From Atopococcus tabaci (GTDB lineage: Bacteria; Bacillota; Bacilli; Lactobacillales; Carnobacteriaceae_A), in assembly GCA_030535975.1 (NCBI GenBank), contig JAUNQW010000003.1, forward strand, positions 1-64,000: 64,000 bases of DNA, given 5' to 3'. Below, piece by piece: positions 55,552-63,932 of the stretch; position 1 is the first letter of the stretch; each line of letters begins with the position of its first letter. The position numbers and the translations under genes were made by a program. A model generated the notes under the pieces. It saw only the letters and a program-made list of their open reading frames with translations. It was not told the DNA's origin and did not search any database.

Positions 55552-56805
55552 AATCATCAAAGCTATTTCATCAATGATGCCTGACCACGAATGATCAGCC
55601 ACTTCATTCGTCACTTGCAGGCTCCAAGCCGAACGCTGCTTACCATTAGGGTCGGCTTCTATCTTATGATAGTGCGCGACTACAGCATCTGCGATTCTCT
55701 GGACAAAGCCGGGAATGTCTTCTCCCACCGGAGTATCTACATTTTCTAGACGAGGTAACTTTATATAATCAATAACACCAGAGTCATTCACTATATCTCC
55801 TAATAGCCAGCTCAAATTTTCATTTTCTGAGATGACCACTCTTGTTCGAGTAGCTAAAGCTTCAATAGCGCTCAACGCAATCCCTTCATAATAACTGGGC
55901 AAGATGTATACATGTGCTTTTTGTAAGAATTTTGCATAATCTTCCTGCCGGACTGCAGGAGTAAACTCAAGATGATTGGATCCCCCCGCCTTTTGGATTA
56001 TACGCTTTTTTTGCTCTTCTGTAGCGTTTCCTACAATCAACAGCCGGCTTTGAGGTATCTGTTCTAAAATTTTTGGAAAGGCACGTGCAAGTTCATAAAC
56101 TCCTTTAGCATGAGATACCTTTCCTGCATAGATTAAATTAAACGCCTCATTTGAAGATTCTTCAAGATCCGGATGGAAAATTGTTTCATCAAAACCTCCG
56201 CCTGTGACTGTTATTTTGTCCATTGAAATAGAAAATATCTTATGCAGCCGTTCTGCATCTGTAGGACTTAAAGCAAAATAAGCATCCAGTTCATCGGCAG
56301 AGGTGACATATTTTTCGTGAATCCAAGGGTTCATCCTCACCTGTCTGATATCTGTCCCATGTGATATCCCTATCACAGGAATACCATCGAATACTTCGCG
56401 CACAATTGATGTCATCATAAAAACATGGTGTGAGACAATTACATCCGGTTGAAATTCCTCTTTAGCTTCTTTTAAGCGTTTTTTGAAAGCTTGACGCCAT
56501 GCTGCAAACTCATCAGGAGACATCTGACTATATATAGTAGATTCATAAGGCATTTCATCACTCATGCCTGGAATCGCAAAGGGAAGTTCTTCATTCTTGA
56601 ACTGGATGGGATAATATTTTTCAGCAGGAGGAAGCGCTACTTCACAGCCGCTCTGTTCAGCAAAAAGCAAAGCATTCTTAAACCCTAAGTTGTCCAGGCC
56701 CTTGACAAGATGTCTATAATAAATACCGCTGCCCGTCATTCCAGGGAGTTGAGATATGCAGTGCAGAATTTTTATATTTTCAGTTTCTCTCATCTGTCTA
56801 ATCAT
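55537..56805 (-). CDS. GT4-type glycosyltransferase in the sel operon
   Basis: This 422-residue protein is a GT-B fold glycosyltransferase: an N-terminal glycine-rich acceptor loop (LPGMTGSGIYYRHLVKG), GISHGTDIRQ in the middle, IYAGKVSHAKGVYEL opening the donor half, and the E-x7-E region SYYEGIALSAIEALATR. It starts 2 bp after selA, so it is cotranscribed and probably cotranslated with selA. Its substrate is unknown. A selenosugar-forming role is conceivable, since a glycosyltransferase (SenB) makes selenosugar in selenoneine synthesis, but a capsule or glycolipid enzyme carried along is equally possible. Confidence 0.8.
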   Translation of the reverse strand: MIRQMRETENIKILHCISQLPGMTGSGIYYRHLVKGLDNLGFKNALLFAEQSGCEVALPPAEKYYPIQFKNEELPFAIPGMSDEMPYESTIYSQMSPDEFAAWRQAFKKRLKEAKEEFQPDVIVSHHVFMMTSIVREVFDGIPVIGISHGTDIRQVRMNPWIHEKYVTSADELDAYFALSPTDAERLHKIFSISMDKITVTGGGFDETIFHPDLEESSNEAFNLIYAGKVSHAKGVYELARAFPKILEQIPQSRLLIVGNATEEQKKRIIQKAGGSNHLEFTPAVRQEDYAKFLQKAHVYILPSYYEGIALSAIEALATRTRVVISENENLSWLLGDIVNDSGVIDYIKLPRLENVDTPVGEDIPGFVQRIADAVVAHYHKIEADPNGKQRSAWSLQVTNEVADHSWSGIIDEIALMIKKLI

Positions 56806-56807
56806 TC

Positions 56808-58199
56808 TTAATTACTAACAGCTTGCGCCAGCGCTTCAGCAATAAGATCATAATCTCCCTCAAGCAGGGTTCTTAAGTCGAAATAAACCGCCCCGTCATC
56901 AATTCGGGCGATAATATGGTTCTTCGACAAACGCAGCTCCCGTTCCAGCCTTGACTCGTTGCATTTAGGATGCTCGATCCGAAGCAGACTAGTCGGCAGC
57001 TGCTCCCCCGGGTAAGCCCCTCCGCCTACTTGGGAATAGCCTGGTTCAATTTTTAAGTCAAAATCGGAATCACGTGCTTCAATCTTTTCTTTCAAGACTT
57101 GTGCTTTTTTTGCACAGTCTTCTCGACTTAAACTGATCATTTTTAAGGTCGGGATTTTTTCAATTGCTTGTTCCGGATTAAGATATAAACGAAGAGTAGC
57201 CTCTAAAGCGGCGATCGTCGCTTTATCCGTTCTTAGCGCACGCAATAAGGGTGAAGATTTAAGTTTTTCTATATAGGATTTTTTACCTACTATAATACCT
57301 GCCTGCGGCCCGCCTAATAGTTTATCTCCACTGAAGGATACAAGGTCATAATCTGCCTCAATCATTTCTCCTACAGTAGGCTCATAGGATAAACCTAATT
57401 TTTGTAAGTCAAACAACAGACCGCTGCCCAAATCATTGAAAGCAGGCAGGCCATGGTCGTGAGCCAGCTGGACAAAGTCCCTGTCACTCACTGCTTCGGT
57501 AAAGCCTATTAAGCGGTAGTTACTCGTATGAACACGTATTAAGGCTGCCGTTTCTTCATTAATACCCTTTTCATAATCTTTGATGTGCGTTTTATTCGTG
57601 GAGCCTACCTCATGCAAAATAGCTCCTGTGCTTTCAATTACGTCTGGTATTCTAAAAGAACCGCCAATTTCTACCAGTTCACCTCGAGAAATAAGAACTT
57701 CTTTTCTTTGAGCAAAGCTCGTTAAAATCAAAAGTACAGCCGCTGCATTGTTATTTACAACCAAGGCATCCTCTGCTCCAGTTAGTTCTCTAAGTATATT
57801 TTGAATATGAACATAGCGTGAGCCTCTTTTTCCTTTATCAATATCATATTCTAAGTTAGAAAAAGATTCACCGGCTGCCTGCATTTCGTCAAGAGCCTCT
57901 TCGGCCAGCAACGCTCGGCCTAAATTAGTATGGAGAACTGTTCCTGTCGCATTAATAGCGGGCACTAAAGAGGGTTCAACTCCTTGAGCTAAAAATTCAA
58001 CTACTCGTTGACTCACCGCCTCGACAGACACATCTTGGTCAACATCATTTAATAAGTTTGCACGGATGCCATCCTGTACAACTTTAATTTTTTCTTTGAT
58101 TAGCTCCCGTGTATAGTTCTTTTGCCAAATTTTTATATCTTCCTGCTCTAGTAACAAATCAACGGAAGGTAATTGTGATAGTTTTTTTTTCATCGACAT
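56808..58199 (-). CDS. selA: L-seryl-tRNA(Sec) selenium transferase
   Basis: SelA converts Ser-tRNA(Sec) to Sec-tRNA(Sec) using selenophosphate. The PLP lysine is in LVSFSGDKLLGGPQAG, the region INATGTVLHTNLGRALL is characteristic, and the C-terminus contains GGGAYPGEQLPTSLLRIEH. The length of 463 is typical. The gene begins 4 bp after selB and is followed after 2 bp by the glycosyltransferase gene. Confidence 0.96.
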   Translation of the reverse strand: MSMKKKLSQLPSVDLLLEQEDIKIWQKNYTRELIKEKIKVVQDGIRANLLNDVDQDVSVEAVSQRVVEFLAQGVEPSLVPAINATGTVLHTNLGRALLAEEALDEMQAAGESFSNLEYDIDKGKRGSRYVHIQNILRELTGAEDALVVNNNAAAVLLILTSFAQRKEVLISRGELVEIGGSFRIPDVIESTGAILHEVGSTNKTHIKDYEKGINEETAALIRVHTSNYRLIGFTEAVSDRDFVQLAHDHGLPAFNDLGSGLLFDLQKLGLSYEPTVGEMIEADYDLVSFSGDKLLGGPQAGIIVGKKSYIEKLKSSPLLRALRTDKATIAALEATLRLYLNPEQAIEKIPTLKMISLSREDCAKKAQVLKEKIEARDSDFDLKIEPGYSQVGGGAYPGEQLPTSLLRIEHPKCNESRLERELRLSKNHIIARIDDGAVYFDLRTLLEGDYDLIAEALAQAVSN

Positions 58200-58203
58200 T
58201 ACT

Positions 58204-60090
58204 CTACTTTCTGTTTTTTAAGATTCTGACATCATCTTGTCGTGCGGTTATACCTATATCGTCGAGGTGCTCCAGGAAAGGCATGATATATTTTCGACTA
58301 GTATCCAGGAGATCTCGAGCCTCACCCAGACTGATCGTGTCGTTTTCTTCTATATAATCAATGATTTTTTGTTTAGCTTCCTCAAAGACGTCTCTATGGA
58401 ATACTAAAGATTGATTTAACTGGTAGAGTTCCTTACCAGTCATTTGATAAAATATTTCAGCCTCTAAAGTCCCCTTTTCAATAATCTGATCAATAAATGG
58501 CGGCTGCATACCGGCCGCTTTAATTTCATTTTCAAGTCGACTGTGGATTTTTTTCTGTTCAGGGGTATATTTCACTTCAAAATCAGCTAAGGCAATATAT
58601 TGACCTTCTACCTTTATTTCCTCATCTTCTGTGAGACGTTTCAATACTGCATCCACATCACGGGGCTGGACTTGTTTGAAACGAGAACGAAATTCTTCCA
58701 GAGGCATACCCGCTCTTATCTTGTATTGGTCATGGTATTCTGCCAGAATATTTTTCATGTCCTCTTTCAGCGAGTTGAAGGATTCAGCTGCCATATAATG
58801 TTGTCTAAAAGCAATGAGCTGTCCGTCAACAATCATTTCCTGCAGAACGTCTTCAAGCTCAGCAGCGCTGGTATGGATTCCATCTGAAATTTCCTTGACT
58901 GTAAATTGCCCTTGTTGGCCGTCTGTAATGAAATCTTGGATAATAGCTGATAAATCTCCAGATTCTTTTATAGCCAGACTTTCAATGACATCTTCATTAA
59001 AGCGTTTGTGCTTTTCAGGAGACTCATCTAAAACAGTCCCACCTGCAACCGTGATCACAGGAGAAAAGCGTCTTAGAATAAAACGATCCTCTTTTTTCAC
59101 CGTTACTTTTTCTTCTAAACGAAGCTGGGCAAATCCTTCATCACCGGGATAGATTTCTTCAACACCCAATGGAACTACACGCCCGATTACCTCTTTTGTA
59201 CCTATATTGACATGCATGCGGTCCCACATCTTGACCGGTTCTTCAGCCTCTGCTATTACCTCAAGCTTGACATCCAACATATAAGAAGCTTCTAGATGAC
59301 CTGCTGTCAGGACATCTCCGCGATGAATATCATCCAAACTTAACTTAGTCAAATTGAGAGCCGTTCGGTTCCCTGCATGAGCTGCAGGTTCATCATTGCC
59401 GTGAATCTGGATATTACGGACAGTCGTTTCGATCTCCTCAGGGTAGAGTGTCAGTGTGTCTCCTACTTCCAGCACCCCTTCAGCCAGAGTTCCGGTAACG
59501 ACCGTACCGATTCCTTTGACCGAGAAAGCACGATCGACATTCAAGCGAGCCGGTACAGATTCCTTTTGAGAAAAGTCTGAGTCTTCGGCCATCGTCTGAA
59601 TAACTGATTTCAAGTCATCGATTCCAATACCTTCAACAGCATCTGTTTCGACCATCACTGCATTATCTAAAGGAGTTCCTGAAAACTGGTCCCGTATATC
59701 TTCTTTCACAATTTCTAATAAAGTCTCATCCGCCTGAGCTGTCTTGGTTAATACAATGATAAACTTTTCAATCCCCAATAAAGTGAGGATAGCAGCATGT
59801 TCTTGAGTTTGAGGCATGATTCCTTCATTTGCATCAATAACTAAAAGAGCAGCATCGATACCTGCTGCTCCAGCTAGCATATTTTTAACAAACTTTTCAT
59901 GACCAGGAACATCTACTATGCCAATTTCTTCACCGTTGTCCAGAGTTAAATAAGTAAATCCTAAATTAATCGTCAGACCCCGCTCTTTTTCTTCCCTCGT
60001 TGAATCAAGGTCCTCTCCTGTCAATGCCTTAATCAGGGTCGATTTACCGTGGTCAATATGTCCAGCTGTACCGATGACAAAGTTTTGCAT
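58204..60090 (-). CDS. selB: Selenocysteine-specific elongation factor SelB
   Basis: SelB delivers Sec-tRNA(Sec) to UGA codons marked by a SECIS hairpin. The N-terminal EF-Tu-like GTPase has [20 protein letters not shown] and a recognisable G4-like VLTKTAQ; the C-terminal half is a run of winged helices (about 400-628) that bind mRNA, ending [20 protein letters not shown]. The length of 628 is normal for Firmicutes. It follows the DUF3343 gene by 12 bp. Confidence 0.96.
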   Translation of the reverse strand: MQNFVIGTAGHIDHGKSTLIKALTGEDLDSTREEKERGLTINLGFTYLTLDNGEEIGIVDVPGHEKFVKNMLAGAAGIDAALLVIDANEGIMPQTQEHAAILTLLGIEKFIIVLTKTAQADETLLEIVKEDIRDQFSGTPLDNAVMVETDAVEGIGIDDLKSVIQTMAEDSDFSQKESVPARLNVDRAFSVKGIGTVVTGTLAEGVLEVGDTLTLYPEEIETTVRNIQIHGNDEPAAHAGNRTALNLTKLSLDDIHRGDVLTAGHLEASYMLDVKLEVIAEAEEPVKMWDRMHVNIGTKEVIGRVVPLGVEEIYPGDEGFAQLRLEEKVTVKKEDRFILRRFSPVITVAGGTVLDESPEKHKRFNEDVIESLAIKESGDLSAIIQDFITDGQQGQFTVKEISDGIHTSAAELEDVLQEMIVDGQLIAFRQHYMAAESFNSLKEDMKNILAEYHDQYKIRAGMPLEEFRSRFKQVQPRDVDAVLKRLTEDEEIKVEGQYIALADFEVKYTPEQKKIHSRLENEIKAAGMQPPFIDQIIEKGTLEAEIFYQMTGKELYQLNQSLVFHRDVFEEAKQKIIDYIEENDTISLGEARDLLDTSRKYIMPFLEHLDDIGITARQDDVRILKNRK

Positions 60091-60102
60091 GATGTGCGGC
60101 TC

Positions 60103-60366
60103 CTATTCATTAAATAATTCGTATTTTTTAGATCCATCTTCCTCTTCAATAATAGCATATATTTTTATTTCAGAAGCAAAGCTTATATCTGAAAGAATTT
60201 TTTTCACTTCTTCAAGTTCTTCTTCAGAAAATCTTAAAGACAGACCGCATGCAGCAGAAATTGTTTCTGGCGTGCCGACCATACGGATTTTAATTTTATT
60301 TTTTTTAATCATAGTTTCTGCATGAATCGCATCATGCGTATCATTAAAAACACCTAAATAACCCAT
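60103..60366 (-). CDS. DUF3343 protein, putative selenium/sulfur carrier (copy 2)
   Basis: This 87-residue protein has the family pattern [20 protein letters not shown], then [17 protein letters not shown] with the Cys-Gly turn, and an acidic C-terminal half. I chose the ATG at 60366 with GAGG 7 nt upstream; the ORF continues to 60390 without support. It lies between selD and selB, strengthening the view that DUF3343 proteins act in selenium handling. It is clearly different from the copy beside yedE. Confidence 0.82.
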   Translation of the reverse strand: MGYLGVFNDTHDAIHAETMIKKNKIKIRMVGTPETISAACGLSLRFSEEELEEVKKILSDISFASEIKIYAIIEEEDGSKKYELFNE

Positions 60367-60391
60367 CATTTCACCTCTATAAATCAGCATA

Positions 60392-60443
60392 GAGCTATAG
60401 TCAGGGAGGGTCGTAAGTTAATACCCGCAAAAAACTACAGCTC
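60392..60443 (-). other. RNA hairpin between selD and DUF3343 gene
   Basis: On the minus strand GAGCTGTAGT and ACTATAGCTC form a 10-bp stem with one G-U pair, enclosing GGGT/ACCC. There is no T-run. It ends about 14 nt before the DUF3343 ribosome-binding site, so it could set the expression ratio of selD to the downstream genes. Confidence 0.5.
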
Positions 60444-60493
60444 AGCTATCTTTCTTTTTAGTTAAATAATCATGATTTTTTTATCACTGAGAT

Positions 60494-61561
60494 TTATTCT
60501 GCATCCTCTTCTTTATCATATAAAGTAATGAGTTTTTCTCCTGCTTCTCTTACTCGTCCAACATACGCTGCCGGAACACCTGCTTCTACCATTTCTTCCA
60601 TTAAAGCATCCTTCTCATCGTGAGGGATACTGATCAGTAACCCGCCTGCAGTTTGTGGGTCAAATAAAAGTGCATCTAAATATGGATCTCGTTCAGAACT
60701 TTCATGATATTCGACTTTGTGAATGATATGCTGGCGATTACGTTTTCCACCACCTGTTTTTACACCTTGTGCAGCGACTTCGTAAGCACCTTCAATCAAT
60801 GGAACATTTTCAATAAATATATCGGCTCCCAGACGATCGGCCAGCATTTCTTCCAGGTGGCCCAAGAAACCAAAACCTGTAATATCTGTACAAGCATGAG
60901 CATTATGTCTCAGCATAATTTCCGCAGGATATTTATTCAGTACTGTCATATGCTTGATCGCATTTTGTAAAGTTTCTTCTGGTGTCTTACCACTATTATA
61001 TCCTGAAGCAACCAATCCTGAACCAATCGGCTTTGTAAGAATTAGAGCATCTCCAAGCTTAAGTCCATCATTAGTAAGAATCTTGTCCGGATGCACAATA
61101 CCGGCAACCGCTAAACCATACACAGGAGTGTCAACATCTATAGTATGCCCACCTGCAATGGTAGACTCAGATTCAATGACTTTGTCAGCCCCGCCTCTTA
61201 AAATATCTCCTAAGATAGTTAAGTCTGATTTCTGCGGGTATCCAACCAGGTTTAAGGAAACAATTGGTTTCCCACCCATAGCGTACACATCACTTAAGGA
61301 GTTCGTTGCAGCAATTTGACCAAATAGATAAGGGTCCTCGATCATTGGAGGGAAAAAATCTGTTGTTAAAATTAAAGCAATATCATCAGACAATTTATAA
61401 ACAGCTGCGTCATCTGTTGTGTCATAACCAACCATTAAATTGTCATCTTTTCGATTGGGCAGCGCTTTTAATATTTCTGATAAACTATCAGGTCCAATTT
61501 TAGCGCTTCAACCCCCGCATAAAGATCCTAGGTTAAAATTTCTTTTTTCTTCATTAATCAT
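60494..61561 (-). CDS. selD: Selenophosphate synthetase SelD, itself a selenoprotein
   Basis: SelD makes selenophosphate from selenide and ATP. The true gene starts at ATG 61561 (AGAAAGAGTG upstream) and reads through an in-frame TGA at 61510-61508 as residue 18: NFNLGSLCGG-Sec-SAKIGPDSL. This is the usual Cys/Sec active-site position of SelD, followed by the lysine of SAKIGP. Without readthrough only a 313-residue fragment from 61435 would be predicted. ATP- and metal-binding residues are seen in GYDTTDDAAVY, ATNSLSDVYAMGG and the C-terminal half (CTDITGFGFLGHL). The length is 355 residues. Because SelD needs Sec for its own synthesis, Sec production is autocatalytic here. Confidence 0.95.
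61461..61510 (-). promoter_or_regulatory. Bacterial SECIS-like hairpin in selD
   Basis: After the TGA, AGCGCT (61502-61507) can pair with AGCGCT (61461-61466), enclosing a perfect 6-bp hairpin CTGATA-GTT-TATCAG. The apical loop starts with G and lies 22 nt after the TGA, fitting the bacterial SECIS distance rule. Confidence 0.78.
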
Positions 61562-61604
61562 CTTAATCACTCTTTCTATAAGTGCTTTTCCATCGTATTT
61601 AATA

Positions 61605-61638
61605 TAAAAAAAGACTGCTTGCCTATGCAAACAGTCCT
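61605..61638 (-). terminator. Terminator after tRNA-Sec
   Basis: GACTG/CAGTC and TTGC/GCAA stems followed by TTTTTTT on the minus strand, between the tRNA 3' end and selD. The sel mRNA must read through or start beyond it. Confidence 0.82.
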
Positions 61639-61682
61639 CATGTTTTAAGAGAGTATTTTAATCTATACTCTTGAAATTTCTC

Positions 61683-61779
61683 TGGCGGGAACGTGTGAGA
61701 ATCGAACTCACCCAAGAAGCTCTTAACTCCTCATACTGGTTTTGAAGACCAGAGGGAACACCAGAACCCATCCGCTCCC
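61683..61779 (-). tRNA. selC: tRNA-Sec (anticodon UCA), CCA encoded
   Basis: The 97-nt gene has the anticodon loop CTTCAAA closed by CTGGT/ACCAG, giving anticodon TCA that reads UGA. The T arm is GTGAG-TTCGATT-CTCAC. The acceptor arm is long (GGGAGCGG against ACGTTCCC; seven pairs including a G-U, with a G-A at the eighth) as in bacterial tRNA-Sec, and the variable arm is long. The 3' end is G-CCA. It is the first gene of the sel cluster, with its own promoter and terminator. Confidence 0.95.
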
Positions 61780-61797
61780 ATAAAAAGTCACTATTAA

Positions 61798-61826
61798 AGA
61801 ATACTATAATAAAATAAAAAAAGCAA
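61798..61826 (-). promoter_or_regulatory. Promoter of tRNA-Sec (proximal)
   Basis: TTGCTT and TATTCT with a 17-bp spacer; the -10 box lies about 20 nt upstream of the mature tRNA 5' end. Confidence 0.65.
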
Positions 61827-61886
61827 ATATTTATTTCTTTTATCTTGCGTCCCAGAGAAAGGACTGTTGCATTACTGCCTACTCTT

Positions 61887-61914
61887 ATTATAAGGGACAT
61901 AGAGTGAATTTCAA
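61887..61914 (-). promoter_or_regulatory. Possible distal promoter upstream of tRNA-Sec
   Basis: TTGAAA and TATAAT with a 16-bp spacer on the minus strand, about 108 nt upstream of the tRNA. The transcript would carry a leader with a small GTCC/GGAC hairpin (around 61850-61865) before the tRNA. Confidence 0.5.
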
Positions 61915-62087
61915 TTTTATAAAGCTTATCTGTTTATTAAATTAATTAATAGCTACTAAGTGATTCGGTTTTTTCTTATCATTTTAAAATATAGACGAGA
62001 ATTCGCAATAATAAGCATTTTTTGCTACTATAAAATTAATAAAGTAAGTTTTCCCATTTAGACTGAACAAGGAGAGGGAGAAAGGAT

Positions 62088-62846
62088 ATGGCTTACACCT
62101 ACTTAGACTTATTCATCCTTTTTTTAGAACATTACGGCTTTCAGGAAACCAACTTACAAAGCAATAAAGAATCTGTTTTTAAAGAGAGTATGAGACTTCT
62201 TAATCCTAAAGTGGATGAAAGAGAAATAAATAAATTAACCGGCTTTGCCTTTAGATCCAGCGGTCCAGACTTATTAGCTAAGCGCGAGGCTTTTAAGCAG
62301 CTGCTCAATGGAACAATTATTTCTTCAAATAATGATACAAGGATTTTTCTGTTTGACACTATTCTAGAAAATAACGATTTAAAATATTATATCGAACATA
62401 ATAGCACATTGGGAAGAGCTTTCATTATGCTTTATTTCAATGGGATAAATCTTGCTTCTATCCATATTAATGAGAATAGTCATTTAGAAATAGTACATAA
62501 ACAGTACCTCTATCAGCTGAATTGTAATACGAGCTTTTTTGAACAGACTTTGTTTAATGTTTTGTATGCTAAAGAAGAATTATATTTTGGACGCGTTGTT
62601 AAGAATTTGGATCTCTTTAACCATGTAGTCACCCAGCCTTTCCACCGTTTGATAACCACACAAATGATTAAAGATATCATCCGCCAAGAGAAAGGGAAAC
62701 CTAAGCTTCAACTGATTCTTAATCTTCAGGAAGATCAAAGCCTGGCTATAGCGTTTAATCATGTCAACTTGATCTTAAATCACGTCTGGTCACTCTTATC
62801 TCAGACCTATGCATTAAAAACCAATTTACAATACACTCGCTTATAA
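62088..62846 (+). CDS. Protein of unknown function
   Basis: I do not recognise this 252-residue protein. It is soluble by appearance, with no signal peptide or membrane segment, and has mixed alpha/beta character with many Asn, Leu and Phe residues. The start has GGAGAGGGAGAAAGG upstream, a strong site, so it is a real gene. It stands alone between tRNA-Sec and corA on the plus strand. Nothing ties it to selenium other than position next to the tRNA gene. Confidence 0.75.
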   Translation: MAYTYLDLFILFLEHYGFQETNLQSNKESVFKESMRLLNPKVDEREINKLTGFAFRSSGPDLLAKREAFKQLLNGTIISSNNDTRIFLFDTILENNDLKYYIEHNSTLGRAFIMLYFNGINLASIHINENSHLEIVHKQYLYQLNCNTSFFEQTLFNVLYAKEELYFGRVVKNLDLFNHVVTQPFHRLITTQMIKDIIRQEKGKPKLQLILNLQEDQSLAIAFNHVNLILNHVWSLLSQTYALKTNLQYTRL

Positions 62847-62943
62847 GATCAGATTGAATAAGTGATAGAGTTCATTAGATTCATTTTCTCATGTCCTCTT
62901 TCAATATAGTGGAAATGTCAAAAGAAATTGAAGGAGTAGATCT

Positions 62944-63873
62944 ATGATTAAATATGATGAGCTTTTGTCTGATAAAAATCATCGCTGGATTCACCTTGAA
63001 AGTCCTGATCGAAAAGAAATCGAACGCATGAAAAATAATTATGGAATACCCAGAGACTTTATAAGTGATATGTATGATCCTTTTGAAGTCGCTCGTTCAG
63101 AATACTTAGAAAAAGATGAGCAGCATGCCAAACTTTTATTGATAGAGCATGTACAATTAAGAAATAATCATACTCAAGATGAAGAGTTCGTCACCCTGCC
63201 TTTATCGATTATTCTAGTGGAAAATCGCATAATTACTGTATCCCGTCAGACACCTGACTTTTTAGAGAAAATTTATAAAAAGTACTTTACCAGCTCAAAA
63301 GCAAAAATAAAAGATATCCAAGAATTTCTTCTTTTAATTTTACATGAAAATGAAAAATATTTTATTGGTGCACTCCGACGTATTTTTGGAAAAATCGAAA
63401 GAATGCGTATTGATGTTCAACATTCTTCAGGAAATAAGGAACTCTACCGCCAAATTGCTATAGAAAAAAGTATTATTATTTTAAGAGATGGGATAAAAAG
63501 TAATCGAAGTGTTATAGAAACCTTCCAAGAATATCCTCTTATTCCACCTACGAATGAACACCTCAATAAGATGCATGATGTTTTGGTTGACAGCCGACAG
63601 GCCGAGCAAATGGCTCAAACCTGTTCCAATTTAGCGGACCATTTAAGTTCCCTGTTCGATAATGTGATTTCTAATAATTTAAATACGATTATGAAAACTT
63701 TAACCTCTATTACCATCATTTTGACCATTCCAACAATCGTTGGAGGACTATGGGGAATGAATGTCCGTCTTCCCATCGAAAACCATCCCCAGGCTTTTTC
63801 TATCTCACTTCTTTTTATCATTTTATTAAGTCTTTTGGCCTATTGGTGGCTGAAGAAAAATGACTATTTTTAA
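62944..63873 (+). CDS. corA: CorA-family magnesium/divalent cation channel
   Basis: The 309-residue protein has a large N-terminal cytoplasmic domain, a long helix (about 150-260) and two C-terminal membrane helices with the hallmark GMN loop (LWGMNVRLP, about residue 275). The tail KKNDYF is basic, as in CorA. AAGGAG lies ahead of the ATG. It is a single gene with a strong terminator. Confidence 0.93.
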   Translation: MIKYDELLSDKNHRWIHLESPDRKEIERMKNNYGIPRDFISDMYDPFEVARSEYLEKDEQHAKLLLIEHVQLRNNHTQDEEFVTLPLSIILVENRIITVSRQTPDFLEKIYKKYFTSSKAKIKDIQEFLLLILHENEKYFIGALRRIFGKIERMRIDVQHSSGNKELYRQIAIEKSIIILRDGIKSNRSVIETFQEYPLIPPTNEHLNKMHDVLVDSRQAEQMAQTCSNLADHLSSLFDNVISNNLNTIMKTLTSITIILTIPTIVGGLWGMNVRLPIENHPQAFSISLLFIILLSLLAYWWLKKNDYF

Positions 63874-63897
63874 GAAGAAAAGCTTTTATATAAAGTT

Positions 63898-63923
63898 AAA
63901 AACACCTCAAGAGGTGTTTTTTT
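63898..63923. terminator. Bidirectional terminator after corA
   Basis: AAAACACCTC and GAGGTGTTTT arms with a 2-nt loop, between corA and the convergent gene entering from the right edge. Confidence 0.9.
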
Positions 63924-63932
63924 CTGTATTAA

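Noticed and set aside
61658-61900. 80-residue minus-strand ORF across tRNA-Sec
   Set aside because: It overlaps the whole tRNA gene and its promoter and has no ribosome-binding site; it is a chance frame.
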